Below, one piece after another: positions 39,891-48,002 of a DNA stretch of 64,000 nt (its first letter is position 1; each line of letters begins with the position of its first letter). A model generated the notes under the pieces. It made no database searches. It was not told where the DNA came from and was given only the letters and a program-made list of their open reading frames with translations. The position numbers were made by a program, and so were the translations under genes. Source of the stretch: a virus. The stretch spans positions 82,500 through 146,499 of IMG/VR virus record IMGVR_UViG_3300019124_000038. The stretch is one strand, 5' to 3'.

Positions 39891-40201
39891 TATTTTCCTC
39901 CTCCTTCAAGTGCATCGTTGTATACGTCGATTCGCCAGACTTCGTACTTGTCATGAGTGCCGCTTCTTTGCGTGTAATATTCGACCGTATACTTTTGTCC
40001 TACTTCAACCTGAGAAGCATGATAGGAGTTCCCCGTAACCATCTTCACTTCGTTACCCCTGCTATCCTTGAAGATCATCAGGCGACGGTTTCCTTCGCTG
40101 TCATTACGAAGGAAAGTTCCGTGAAATGTTGCTGTGCTATCTACCGCACAGCCCGTAAGGAGCATCGTGGCAATCAGAAAGCCAAGCAGAGTTTGCTTCA
40201 T
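39890..40201 (-). CDS. Lipoprotein
   Basis: 103 residues. Lipobox LLTGC (Cys18), followed by a small beta-rich ectodomain with an OB-like pattern (VEVGQKYTVEYYTQRSGTH). Pairs with the preceding lipoprotein; function unknown. Confidence 0.75.
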   Translation of the reverse strand: MKQTLLGFLIATMLLTGCAVDSTATFHGTFLRNDSEGNRRLMIFKDSRGNEVKMVTGNSYHASQVEVGQKYTVEYYTQRSGTHDKYEVWRIDVYNDALEGGGK

Positions 40202-40204
40202 TAA

Positions 40205-40582
40205 TTATCGCTCCTTTCGAGCTTGATCGCCTTTTCGAGCAGACTGAGCGAAAATGATAGTGCGTACTTCCCATGCTTCGGCAACAGCCGCAACAGCGTC
40301 AATCTCTCTCATATTAAGCGGGAAGTCAAGGACGAACATATCATACTTTTTGCTCATCATATCCCGTAGGATATTTTGAAGGTTGCACTCTACGTAGTAC
40401 ACTGTACCGAATAAAGACATATCAGCGTTGTTTCGATGGAAACTTGCCCCACCAGAAATTCCTTCAGTCGCAAGAAGAGCCTTCCCGCCTACCTTAGCTA
40501 CTGCTTCTGCTTCTTCCCGCGCCATCGTCGTTTTTCCTGTTTTTAAGTTGCGGGTAATCACCTTCGAATACTTTTTGTTCAT
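40205..40582 (-). CDS. Unknown alpha/beta protein
   Basis: 125 residues from ATG 40582, overlapping the upstream stop. An alternating alpha/beta pattern ends VLDFPLN and VRTIIFAQSAR, suggestive of a P-loop-derived or Rossmann-like fold without a visible nucleotide site. The N-terminus is basic. No family recognised. Confidence 0.6.
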   Translation of the reverse strand: MNKKYSKVITRNLKTGKTTMAREEAEAVAKVGGKALLATEGISGGASFHRNNADMSLFGTVYYVECNLQNILRDMMSKKYDMFVLDFPLNMREIDAVAAVAEAWEVRTIIFAQSARKGDQARKER

Positions 40583-40719
40583 TCCCAATCTCTCCTCTTA
40601 TGTTTGTTCTCGTTAGCGTCGATTTTTTCACGCTTAGACTTGGTACGCTTCGGTAACGGAATCGGCGGCTTTCGTTCTTTTACGATCTGTCCAATGCGCT
40701 TACGTTTCTTTCGAGTCAA
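40579..40719 (-). CDS. Small, very basic protein
   Basis: 46 residues, TTG start at 40719 overlapping the preceding stop (TTGA) and with GGAGGG 9 bases upstream. More than a third of the residues are Lys or Arg, with a PPIPLPKRTK middle. Probably a nucleic-acid-binding peptide. Confidence 0.55.
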   Translation of the reverse strand: MTRKKRKRIGQIVKERKPPIPLPKRTKSKREKIDANENKHKRRDWE

Positions 40720-40979
40720 CACAGCAACCCTCCAACTAGCTTCATCTCGTAGATATGGCAGTATCCGTCAATCGCTCTTGTCTGAGGATCAATGATCGCA
40801 ACAACATCACGCTTGCTCACAGTCAGTTGCCCCATGCCATACACGTAAATAGAGCTGAACTGAGAGTCACCGAATGGCCTATTCACATCCAGCAGTTCTT
40901 CAAAGTTATTAACAAGGTAGGACTTATTACCAACTCGGAAGACCACTTTCTTGATGCTCCACCAGTCGTCGCTTCTCAT
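40716..40979 (-). CDS. Small protein, probable diverged member of the GLG family
   Basis: 87 residues from ATG 40979. An N-terminal strand (KKVVFRVGNKSYLV), a short helix and IYVYGMGQLTVSKRDVVAI match the order of the GLG-family proteins at 49460-60842 (strand, helix, then x-GxG-x-L-x-V). First gene after the 41009-41037 promoter. Confidence 0.55.
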   Translation of the reverse strand: MRSDDWWSIKKVVFRVGNKSYLVNNFEELLDVNRPFGDSQFSSIYVYGMGQLTVSKRDVVAIIDPQTRAIDGYCHIYEMKLVGGLLC

Positions 40980-41008
40980 GGTTCGCAATCTCCTTGTCTT
41001 ATATCTGT

Positions 41009-41037
41009 ATTATAGCACGTATGAGTCTAGCAGACAA
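41009..41037 (-). promoter_or_regulatory. Sigma-A promoter overlapping a long hairpin
   Basis: Minus strand TTGTCT (41037-41032), 17-base spacer, TATAAT (41014-41009). The -35 is inside the hairpin at 41023-41062. Confidence 0.7.
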
Positions 41038-41062
41038 GCATTTTTGCCTATCTGCTAGAGTC
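41023..41062 (-). terminator. Hairpin after the amidoligase gene
   Basis: Arms 41023-41034 and 41051-41062 pair at 11 of 12 positions (GAGTCTAGCAGA with TCTGCTAGAGTC) with a 16-base loop. It lies 4 bases after the amidoligase stop on the minus strand. It has no T-run on that side, so it may be an RNA processing site or an imperfect terminator as well as a promoter-overlapping structure. Confidence 0.55.
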
Positions 41063-41066
41063 GTTT

Positions 41067-42005
41067 TTATACGGTTGCGGCTACAGCACGAGACTCGTTC
41101 AGCCTATCGTACATGTTGGCGATAGCATCCTCTCCGATCAGCGGCGGAGTAAAGCCAAGGCCAATTGTCTGACAAAAACGGTCAGCCGCTTGCTCAGGGG
41201 TTGTCGCACGATACATGCGACGGATTGCACTGTTGATATCGCCAATATCTGTGTTCTTAACATACTCAACGATCTTGTACGCCATCAGCGCAAAGGTTTG
41301 AATTTGTTCAAGATTTTCGACACAGTTGAACAGTCTGAACTCAACAGTCGGATAGCTCGAACCAAATACGTTCATCCAATGGTATTTCGAGTTGTTGGCT
41401 CGTGGAAATCCGTTCTGCCCGAACCAATAAGGGAGGTCGTTATAGGGATCATTGTTCGCTTGCTCCCAATCGACGGTTGAGAATCGGCTGGAGCGATGGA
41501 AAACGCGCCGCCATGCTTCATCGAGACTACGACAGTAGCTGTTGCCAAGGCGATAGTTGCGAACGAACATGAAGATGATTCGCTCAATGCCCTTCCCGAA
41601 ACGCAAGAGCTTTGCCTTCTCTTCCATCGTGAAGTCGCTGATATCTACATGTACGTGAGTACCAGCTTCTTCGCCCGTATGCCAGCCAACTTCCTGCATC
41701 TTACTCCAGATTCCCACCAGATCATTAAGATCGCGAATCGGCTCACAAAGAGTCAGCTCTACGCCAAAGCTCGAACTACGCTCACGCCAAGTACAATCGC
41801 AGGAGTATTCGTCACAGGAGTAACAGAAGCCGTCATCATCATCGTCATCACTATCGTCTGCCCAATCACCGTTACGCAGAGAGCCATCATAGTCATTGTA
41901 GACGTTGGGGATAGAGAAATTTTTCGGGTTTGTTTCAGTATAGCCTTCCATTTCGATGCCGATTTGTCGATTAAGGTTAGAGATCGTTTCTACGGCTAAT
42001 GGCAC
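41067..42005 (-). CDS. Amidoligase (amidoligase_2 family)
   Basis: 312 residues, GTG start with AAGGAGG 8 bases upstream. N-terminal IGIEMEGY (14-21), the signature GTHVHVDISDF and VEFRLFNCVENLEQIQTF show the glutamine-synthetase-like fold of the amidoligase_2 family, which forms amide bonds with ATP. A Cys-rich acidic insert (DDDDDDGFCYSCDEYSCDC) lies near residues 50-72. Such enzymes travel with class II glutamine amidotransferases in phages and are predicted to modify peptides or surface polymers; two of those are encoded at 50614 and 59572. Confidence 0.9.
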   Translation of the reverse strand: MPLAVETISNLNRQIGIEMEGYTETNPKNFSIPNVYNDYDGSLRNGDWADDSDDDDDDGFCYSCDEYSCDCTWRERSSSFGVELTLCEPIRDLNDLVGIWSKMQEVGWHTGEEAGTHVHVDISDFTMEEKAKLLRFGKGIERIIFMFVRNYRLGNSYCRSLDEAWRRVFHRSSRFSTVDWEQANNDPYNDLPYWFGQNGFPRANNSKYHWMNVFGSSYPTVEFRLFNCVENLEQIQTFALMAYKIVEYVKNTDIGDINSAIRRMYRATTPEQAADRFCQTIGLGFTPPLIGEDAIANMYDRLNESRAVAATV

Positions 42006-42036
42006 TTGTGATTCCTCCTTGTTATCTTATGTTTAT

Positions 42037-42065
42037 ATTATAGAAGATTGGTAGAAAAGAGTCAA
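42037..42065 (-). promoter_or_regulatory. Sigma-A promoter of the amidoligase gene
   Basis: Minus strand TTGACT (42065-42060), 17-base spacer, TATAAT (42042-42037), about 30 bases before the GTG start. Confidence 0.8.
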
Positions 42066-42078
42066 GGAAAGATCGCCG

Positions 42079-42303
42079 CTAAATTTCCTCCCACGGTAGT
42101 AGCTCAGTCCCTTCCAAAAGAAGGACATTCGATTTCGGTAGTGCTGTTACATGCAGGATACGGATAAACCAGCCACTAAGATTTAATATTGCGCCCTCGG
42201 ATAGCATGTCCATAACTTGTTCAGCATCATTTGTAAATTCGAACCGTTGGTAGTTCATCAATCCGTCATGGTAGACGTAAAGAACTGCCCTATCTAGTTT
42301 CAT
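42079..42303 (-). CDS. Small protein, probable GLG family
   Basis: 74 residues. Order of elements as in the GLG family: AVLYVYHDGL strand, a helical DAEQVMDMLSEG segment, then ILNLSGWFIRILHV in place of the GLG turn. Diverged in the glycine motif. Function unknown. Confidence 0.55.
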   Translation of the reverse strand: MKLDRAVLYVYHDGLMNYQRFEFTNDAEQVMDMLSEGAILNLSGWFIRILHVTALPKSNVLLLEGTELLPWEEI

Positions 42304-42370
42304 TGTGAATTCTCCTTATAGTCAGATATTTGACGATAAAAAAGAGGGAGGGGAGTATTACACCCCGTCC

Positions 42371-43213
42371 CTACATGTTTTCACGGATTTGCTGGTTGAA
42401 CGCCGCGATTGCTTCTTCAATATACTTGGTTTGGCTGTAGCCCATCAGCTCTGCATATGCCATCATTTCGTCTTTGACCGACTTCGAGATCGCCGTGTTG
42501 ATCTGTGCTTTTTCGACAGCAGACGTTTGTTCCTCTGATTCTACGGGAAGCGGCTCACCGATTTCAAAGAGCGTGTCGTTCAGTTGCTTGACTTCGCCCT
42601 CACGCTTGATGAGCAACATGCGCCATTTCGGAGAGGATAGTGCGCCAAGCACGTCTTCCACGTCAGATTTTCGAATGACGATATGCGGTGCGGTGATGAC
42701 GTAGTATTCGCCGTTAGTCTCTAGCGTTGCATTCGGCGTTGCGTTCTTAATACGATCAGCCAACGAGCGCATCTGGCGGCCATCAGCGAAAGTCTTTTTC
42801 AGCGAAAGGGCTACGTGGTTAGTGGGCATGATCGTTACTCCTTCGATGGGAGATTGGGGAATATCGGTCGAATGTTGCTGTCCAGTCTGCGTATTGGCTG
42901 GCAGTTGTTCGGTTGCGGCAGACGCGTCTGCTAGCGGTGTCGTGGTTTCAGTATTGGCGGAAGCGGATGATTCGTTGTTTTGCTCTTCGGTAGCGGTTGC
43001 CGCCGCTTCTTGCAGACCTTGAATGTGCTGTTCTTGGAAGGTGTCGTCGTTACCGATTGCCTGAGCTACGTGAGCAAGAGTTTGAGTTTGCACTTGTTGA
43101 GTTTGGGATTGTTCTTGGTTCATGTTGTTGACCTCCACGTTGTTGTTGGTGTTGCGACGGTTGCTACCACCACGGCGGTTGTTACGAGCTTCTTGTTGTT
43201 CTTGACGCGGCAT
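42371..43213 (-). CDS. Unknown protein with disordered Gln/Asn-rich N-terminus
   Basis: 280 residues. Residues 1-120 are low complexity (Gln, Asn, Thr, Ala), beginning MPRQEQQEARNNRRG; the C-terminal half has two folded regions, one near 125-195 and a last helix-rich segment (KSVKDEMMAYAELMGYSQTKYIEEAI) like a ribbon-helix-helix. The basic N-terminus resembles that of the 49703 protein. Possibly a DNA-binding scaffold protein or a peptide-modification substrate. Confidence 0.65.
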   Translation of the reverse strand: MPRQEQQEARNNRRGGSNRRNTNNNVEVNNMNQEQSQTQQVQTQTLAHVAQAIGNDDTFQEQHIQGLQEAAATATEEQNNESSASANTETTTPLADASAATEQLPANTQTGQQHSTDIPQSPIEGVTIMPTNHVALSLKKTFADGRQMRSLADRIKNATPNATLETNGEYYVITAPHIVIRKSDVEDVLGALSSPKWRMLLIKREGEVKQLNDTLFEIGEPLPVESEEQTSAVEKAQINTAISKSVKDEMMAYAELMGYSQTKYIEEAIAAFNQQIRENM

Positions 43214-43315
43214 TATTCATGCACCCCTTAGTTGAGTTTTTGTTGTTCCCTCTCTTCTTGGTTATAGTATAGTCGATCTCTACCCGTTTGATACCTACAT
43301 GTTGAATATTTTTTT

Positions 43316-43558
43316 CTACAGTACGGTGAGCGATACTCTACGGTGGAGACCATTCGCGTCAACGTAGTAGAAGTAGTTCTTATCCCACCAAGCTGTGCTC
43401 GCTGGAGGATACTCCCACCATTCTGTCTTGAACCAAAGAAATCCAGAGATGCGGCGAAACTTCCGTGGCTCGATCTCTTCTCCCAACAGATCGCGCACTT
43501 CAATGCCGTCATATAGGCATAGATATGAGCCATCAATCCATACGCGAACTCCTTCCAT
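43316..43558 (-). CDS. Unknown aromatic-rich protein
   Basis: 80 residues from ATG 43558, overlapping the previous gene end. Rich in Trp, Tyr and Arg; beta pattern. No family recognised. Confidence 0.6.
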   Translation of the reverse strand: MEGVRVWIDGSYLCLYDGIEVRDLLGEEIEPRKFRRISGFLWFKTEWWEYPPASTAWWDKNYFYYVDANGLHRRVSLTVL

Positions 43559-44186
43559 GCTCTTCACCCTTTCGCATTCCTTCATTATATGCGTCGCGAT
43601 TGCCATTGACATACATCTTGGGTACAGCGTAGCTCAGATTCATTTTTGCAATCTCAGCAGTAACGAGAGGATGTAAGCCAATCGCCAATGCCCAATCATT
43701 CTGCTGGACTTGCTCTTGGTATTTCCGCGCCAACTCTTCAATAAAACCGTCGCGCCAATCATTCTTAATGCGTTCCATTGGACGGCGGGAAAGCGGGTCA
43801 AGTGATTCGAAGTACAAACGTAGCTCCCGTTCCATTGTAGCACATGTTTGGCGGAATACCTCAACAGCAAGTTCTACATCATTCTGTAGTCCAAGGAAAA
43901 TCAGACGGCTTCTTCCTGCCATAGTGACCGTATAGGCAAAACAACGGAAGTTTGTGGAGATGACTTTTGCCAAAGGTCGCACCCACGAAGGCATACGCCC
44001 ACTTCTGAACACTTCTATCTTTACAACCGACTCGGGCTTTTGCTCTAAGTCTTCTGCATTGATCGAATATTCGACCATAAGGCTTTGAGCTTTTAGAAGG
44101 GCGGCTTTGCTTTCATAAGAGTTACCGTTCCCATTAGCCAAGGCAAACAGGAGACGTACTTTTTCTATAACCTTCTGCTTGTCCAC
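43533..44186 (-). CDS. DUF2786-family protein
   Basis: 217 residues. N-terminal IEKVRLLFALANGNGNSYESKAALLKAQSLM agrees with the helical DUF2786 domain found in phages and prophages, followed by an alpha/beta region with a TNFRCFAYT strand and a basic, helical C-terminal end. Molecular role unknown. Confidence 0.82.
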   Translation of the reverse strand: MDKQKVIEKVRLLFALANGNGNSYESKAALLKAQSLMVEYSINAEDLEQKPESVVKIEVFRSGRMPSWVRPLAKVISTNFRCFAYTVTMAGRSRLIFLGLQNDVELAVEVFRQTCATMERELRLYFESLDPLSRRPMERIKNDWRDGFIEELARKYQEQVQQNDWALAIGLHPLVTAEIAKMNLSYAVPKMYVNGNRDAYNEGMRKGEEHGRSSRMD

Positions 44187-44211
44187 TCTCTCTCCTCCAT
44201 ACAGAGTCTTA

Positions 44212-44325
44212 TCAGTTCATTTTAAGCAAACCATCAATTGCCCAAACAATGAGGGTAGACATCAAAACAACTGAGCATAGCATCAAAAGACAACCAAGAG
44301 ATCGCCATTTGTTAATGCGACGCAT
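44212..44325 (-). CDS. Tiny single-pass membrane protein
   Basis: 37 residues, GGAGGAGAG before the ATG. Basic N-terminus (RRINKWRS) then one helix (about 10-31). One of the many mini membrane proteins of this region. Confidence 0.5.
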   Translation of the reverse strand: MRRINKWRSLGCLLMLCSVVLMSTLIVWAIDGLLKMN

Positions 44326-44404
44326 GTATAGCTCTCCTCCTTTCTGGATATAAGATACTTACATTATACCCACAAGGGAAGGGAGCTATCCTCCCCCCTA
44401 TCTG

Positions 44405-44839
44405 TTAGTCATTGAAGTAGCGAAACTCAGGAATGTTGATTCCAAGCACTCCAATCGCAAGCGTCTCACGAAGCGGAATATATCCTTTGAGAGCGTTCAC
44501 GTCACCATCAGCGATTGCGGCTTGGTATGCATCCATCTCGGCTTTGCTCGGCTTATCGAGACCAGCGACTTGCTTGAGAAGCAGAACAGCTTTCTTCTCG
44601 GTATCGGTCATTGCTCGAACTTCGAGAGCGGAGATAGTGGCTTCATCAGCCTTATCAGGGCTTTCTCCCTCACGATAGTCTTCATCAATTTCATTGAAAG
44701 CCGTTGCGAGTTCTTGCCGAAACTGCTCAGAGCTGAAACCGAGAGATCGAGCGTGTGCGTTCGGGTCGGGAGACTCACAGCCCACCATCACCGTTGCCGC
44801 CACGATTGCCGCTACTGTCAGACCGATTGCTTTTTTCAT
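44405..44839 (-). CDS. Lipoprotein
   Basis: 144 residues. Signal peptide with lipobox VMVGC (Cys21), followed by a helical Asp/Glu/Ala-rich ectodomain. Own promoter upstream. Function unknown; surface location expected. Confidence 0.78.
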   Translation of the reverse strand: MKKAIGLTVAAIVAATVMVGCESPDPNAHARSLGFSSEQFRQELATAFNEIDEDYREGESPDKADEATISALEVRAMTDTEKKAVLLLKQVAGLDKPSKAEMDAYQAAIADGDVNALKGYIPLRETLAIGVLGINIPEFRYFND

Positions 44840-44873
44840 TGTTTGTTTCCCCCTTGGGTTATGTTATGGTTAT

Positions 44874-44902
44874 ATTATAACACTACTTACACAACTTAGC
44901 AA
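44874..44902 (-). promoter_or_regulatory. Promoter of the 44405 lipoprotein gene
   Basis: Minus strand TTGCTA (44902-44897), 17-base spacer, TATAAT (44879-44874). Confidence 0.65.
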
Positions 44903-44905
44903 CTA

Positions 44906-45124
44906 TTATTTTTCCCTGACCCTGAAAGTATTTGTTCCATGAAAGACAGGTCGGTAATGCCCCTCGTCATAGCAGTCTTGTGGCTTAACCCATTCTTCTT
45001 GGGCATCCAGCTTGACCTTTTCGCCATCTACCAACTCATAGCCCTTAGATGCAATATCGGCAAGGATGAGTTGCATGATTTCTTCTGTAGTATAGTTTGC
45101 TTCGATGACGCGCTTGAACGCCAT
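44906..45124 (-). CDS. Unknown small protein
   Basis: 72 residues. Starts with a helix (EEIMQLILADIASKGYEL), then a polar, His/Tyr-rich C-terminal half. No family recognised. Confidence 0.6.
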   Translation of the reverse strand: MAFKRVIEANYTTEEIMQLILADIASKGYELVDGEKVKLDAQEEWVKPQDCYDEGHYRPVFHGTNTFRVREK

Positions 45125-45162
45125 TCTGCTTCCCTCCGCTCTACTTTGCGTTAAATGTGATC

Positions 45163-45363
45163 TTACAGTTTCCTAACACGAATGGTAGACGGTGAACGCT
45201 CCAATAACTTCACGTCGATTCCGTCTACCTCTGTTACTTGAAAGGTTCGGGCACTCCCGTCTGTTTGCTCTGATGAGATAAAGTTTCCCCGCATCAATTT
45301 CAGCGGGGATTGAATCATCCCAATCAGATCAGTACGGTAGGTGTAATGGCGCGTTTGCCCCAT
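45163..45363 (-). CDS. Unknown small beta-rich protein
   Basis: 66 residues; it starts one base after the HD hydrolase stop region with AGGAGG 11-12 bases upstream. Beta pattern with RTFQVTEVDGIDVKLLE. Perhaps distantly like the GLG family, but the glycine motif is absent. Confidence 0.55.
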   Translation of the reverse strand: MGQTRHYTYRTDLIGMIQSPLKLMRGNFISSEQTDGSARTFQVTEVDGIDVKLLERSPSTIRVRKL

Positions 45364-46046
45364 TAGTGTGCTACCTCCTTAGAGTCTTCCTTTCGACCAT
45401 TAGCTACTTCCACCAGAGCACGGAGGGCATGGAGCAGAGCTTCCATGTGGTAGCGCATGGTGTAGATGTGATCGTCATACTCAGGGTACATTCGAACAGC
45501 ATTGTGAGCCAACGGGATGACGTAATCTTCCGTCTCTTTGATGTAGCGTTCGATACGGCTGACCTTATCTACTCCTACCATCGTGGAGAGATTATGGCAT
45601 CGGTCTGCCAGCTTGGTCAGCACGGTCGCAATGCCGCCCAAGAGGATAGCCTTGTAGTATTCATCGTAGAGAACAATACCGTCAGTGCGCGTGTAGTTGT
45701 TCTTGTTCAGCACTTGGAGGTTTGCGACAACCTTCTCTGAGATGCCGTACTCCTCGATCAGCACCGCGTTCGGTACGTTGTGATCTTCGGGGGTATCGTG
45801 TCCCATGCCTGTTGCCAGAATCTCTTCGCAGAGTGGGTCATGTTCCAGCCCAAGAGAAAGAAGAGCATTGGTTACTCGCGTCAAGTGAGAGATGTAAGGC
45901 AAGCCACCGCGCCGACGCTGATCTTTGTGAACTACCTCGGCACAGTGAATCATGTTGGTCAGAACAGTAAAGCCCTTGCCTTTCGCAAAACCTTTCAGGA
46001 ACACAATTTCCTCTTTCCAGTTCTCAGCAGTTTTCATGATCGGCAT
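45363..46046 (-). CDS. Stand-alone HD hydrolase of the (p)ppGpp type (small alarmone hydrolase-like)
   Basis: 227 residues from ATG 46046. Motifs of the SpoT/Mesh1 HD domain: RRRGGLPYISH (44-54), GMGHDTPED (81-88, metal HD) and LADRCHNLSTM. There is no synthetase, TGS or ACT domain. Such enzymes remove the 3-prime pyrophosphate of (p)ppGpp. It could keep host growth metabolism on during infection or plasmid stress, or oppose toxins that make (p)ppApp. The MazG protein two genes away may act on the same nucleotide pool. Confidence 0.85.
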   Translation of the reverse strand: MPIMKTAENWKEEIVFLKGFAKGKGFTVLTNMIHCAEVVHKDQRRRGGLPYISHLTRVTNALLSLGLEHDPLCEEILATGMGHDTPEDHNVPNAVLIEEYGISEKVVANLQVLNKNNYTRTDGIVLYDEYYKAILLGGIATVLTKLADRCHNLSTMVGVDKVSRIERYIKETEDYVIPLAHNAVRMYPEYDDHIYTMRYHMEALLHALRALVEVANGRKEDSKEVAH

Positions 46047-46305
46047 AATGTTTCCCTCTTTTCGGTAGATGTATAGAAGACTTGCACTTACATGGCTTGC
46101 CGCCACATGCACCACAGCCGCCATTTGCGCGTCGCCGCCGAACTTTTTCACTGAATTTATCCGAAACACTCATGGAATCACAGTTGAAAGAAAAGCATGT
46201 GCACATGTCAAGTGAACGCCGTCCGTTTAACTTAATGCCTCGTGGTTTTCTGCCACGCTTTGGTTTTGGGATGCCCTTACGTTTGACTTTTGGCTTATTA
46301 CTCAC
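46024..46305 (-). CDS. Basic Cys-rich protein
   Basis: 93 residues, GTG start overlapping the mazG end. Very basic N-terminus (KPKVKRKGIPKPKRGRKPRG), then Cys at CTCFSFNC and the cluster CGACGGKPCKC, probably a zinc site. A nucleic-acid-binding role is likely; no family recognised. Confidence 0.65.
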   Translation of the reverse strand: MSNKPKVKRKGIPKPKRGRKPRGIKLNGRRSLDMCTCFSFNCDSMSVSDKFSEKVRRRRANGGCGACGGKPCKCKSSIHLPKRGKHYADHENC

Positions 46306-46626
46306 TTACATAAGCCCTCGTTCTTTCATTTTGTCAAGATGAAGACCAATGCCGTCTGTCAGGTCAATGCTGTGAAGATTCGCAATCTTACAAATAACAA
46401 AGAGGGTATCCACCAATTCCTCTTTGATCTTTGCAATTTTCTCTTCCTCGGTGTAATTCTCATTGTGCCCATCGCGATGGTGAGTGAGACGCTTAACTGC
46501 CCGCGAAACCTCCCCTACTTCCTCTGCCAGCATTGCTACAGCATCAGAGCCAGTTTGATCGTTCCACCCATTAAGACGCTCTACTGTAGCCGTATAGTCT
46601 TGCCATTGCTTGATCGTATCGTTCAT
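46306..46626 (-). CDS. mazG: MazG-like nucleotide pyrophosphohydrolase
   Basis: 106 residues, one MazG domain. LAEEVGEVSRAVKR and KEELVDTLFVICKIAN give the EExxE...ExxD metal-binding pattern. MazG proteins hydrolyse nucleoside triphosphates to monophosphates, and phage versions have been linked to alarmone or dNTP control. Close to the (p)ppGpp hydrolase-like gene. Confidence 0.9.
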   Translation of the reverse strand: MNDTIKQWQDYTATVERLNGWNDQTGSDAVAMLAEEVGEVSRAVKRLTHHRDGHNENYTEEEKIAKIKEELVDTLFVICKIANLHSIDLTDGIGLHLDKMKERGLM

Positions 46627-46629
46627 AGG

Positions 46630-46716
46630 TCATTCCTCCATATCTAGTCGAAAGCTCATCAAGACAGTAATGAAGAGTACGGCGGCACAGAACACCAGCC
46701 GCGTAGATTCTGTCAC
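46630..46716 (-). CDS. Tiny (28-residue) membrane peptide
   Basis: GTG start inside the stop of the upstream gene (ATGTGA), so translation is probably coupled. One hydrophobic helix (about 7-22) with short charged ends. The stop is next to the AGGAGG of mazG. Size makes this tentative. Confidence 0.4.
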   Translation of the reverse strand: MTESTRLVFCAAVLFITVLMSFRLDMEE

Positions 46717-47009
46717 ATGTCGTACCTCTCTCTCATCCCAGTTGTGATCGCTTGCATCAGCAGTTCTTGCAGAAGCGTATCGTAGTCCTTCCCATGAACA
46801 CTTAGGAATTGCACCATGTTATTGCGTCCATAAATGCTGATATCCTTTGCCAAGGTCAGACCGAGCACATCTTTTGTGGGGAATCGGTAGTAGTAAAACG
46901 TTCCACTCCCGTTTTCATGATAAAGCACCAGATCAAGGTTGCCGTCGATGATCTCCAGAACCTTCTCGCTGTTCTCGTAGCCGCGTTTTAATTTGATCTC
47001 TTGCATCAT
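46713..47009 (-). CDS. Unknown protein
   Basis: 98 residues after GGAGGGTAGGG. Alpha/beta mix with a DLVLYHENGSGTFYYYRF strand pair. Coupled to the downstream mini gene. No family recognised. Confidence 0.6.
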   Translation of the reverse strand: MMQEIKLKRGYENSEKVLEIIDGNLDLVLYHENGSGTFYYYRFPTKDVLGLTLAKDISIYGRNNMVQFLSVHGKDYDTLLQELLMQAITTGMRERYDM

Positions 47010-47055
47010 TGCCCTACCCTCCTTTACAGTTTGAGCGTCAGTAGCTTACGATCAT

Positions 47056-47640
47056 CTAGTGAATGTAAGTCATGTCAAGGAGCTTCCCGTTCTTGAACAG
47101 ATCGCTAATTCCTTTTTTTGCCGTCTCTTCGTCAATGATGAAGTCGATGGTGATAGTAGCAATGCCATCAGAATATCGGTACTTGATTCGAGTACGGCGG
47201 GGAGGAAACCTTTTGGTCAAATTTTCGACCGTAGGAATCTCCCCGTCATTCTCTTTCATGTAGTTGCAGATGAACAGGTTAATGAGATCACGGGCAATCC
47301 ATCGGCGTTCTGTTTTCTTCACTTCCGTCATTTTCTCGTAGTAGCGCAACAGACGCTCCTTTGGGCTGGTAATAAACTTTTGATCGCGAAGCTCCTCGGG
47401 AAAGAAATGAACAATATGCAAATTTTCAAACTTGCTGTTGCTCACCCATACTGCTGTTACACGATTCCGTTCATCGTTCTGTTTGCCGCGATTACGCTCC
47501 ACCCATCTATTAAGATAATGGCATAGAGCAGTAGCATGGGGTAAAGAGATAAGCTCAATACCGTACTGATGGTGTTTGAGAGGATTTTTTTGGAGCTTAG
47601 GATTCGTGTAATGAATCTTGTACGTGATCATCTTCGTCAT
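47056..47640 (-). CDS. Unknown basic protein
   Basis: 194 residues from ATG 47640 (GGAGG 10 bases upstream). Basic and beta/alpha mixed; a helical middle (RRWIARDLINLFICNYMKEN) and C-terminal strands with DGIATITIDFIIDEET. No family recognised. Confidence 0.65.
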   Translation of the reverse strand: MTKMITYKIHYTNPKLQKNPLKHHQYGIELISLPHATALCHYLNRWVERNRGKQNDERNRVTAVWVSNSKFENLHIVHFFPEELRDQKFITSPKERLLRYYEKMTEVKKTERRWIARDLINLFICNYMKENDGEIPTVENLTKRFPPRRTRIKYRYSDGIATITIDFIIDEETAKKGISDLFKNGKLLDMTYIH

Positions 47641-47642
47641 CG

Positions 47643-47999
47643 TCAATCGTCCTCCCATAAGTTTGCTCTAAGTTCTTCAAGAAGCAACGATTCTGCAAAA
47701 CCATCAGATGACGACGATCTACGTTCTTGCTCCTCAACGAATCGAATACGGTGGCGACTACGATATTCCAGAACCATATGTGCAAGCTCATGGTACTTTC
47801 CCTGCTTCTGTTGGTCAGGCAATCCATATAGCACGGTGATGCCACCAATACCCGTTACATGAACACTAAAACCAGAGTCGGCAAGCTGGAGGCTGGAACA
47901 ACGATACGGACATTCCATCATGCCCATCTCGTTCCTACGGTTGCGCCTGTCCAGCATAAACTTCCCACAGCACGGACACTTCCAAGTTCTAAATGGCAA
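47643..47999 (-). CDS. Zinc-ribbon protein
   Basis: 118 residues, TTG start. CPCC and CPYRC near the N-terminus make a zinc ribbon, followed by HVTGIGGITVLYG, and a helical C-terminal half with HELAHMVLEY. The IGGI-V segment is faintly like the GLG motif. Function unknown. Confidence 0.6.
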   Translation of the reverse strand: MPFRTWKCPCCGKFMLDRRNRRNEMGMMECPYRCSSLQLADSGFSVHVTGIGGITVLYGLPDQQKQGKYHELAHMVLEYRSRHRIRFVEEQERRSSSSDGFAESLLLEELRANLWEDD

Positions 48000-48002
48000 C
48001 TT

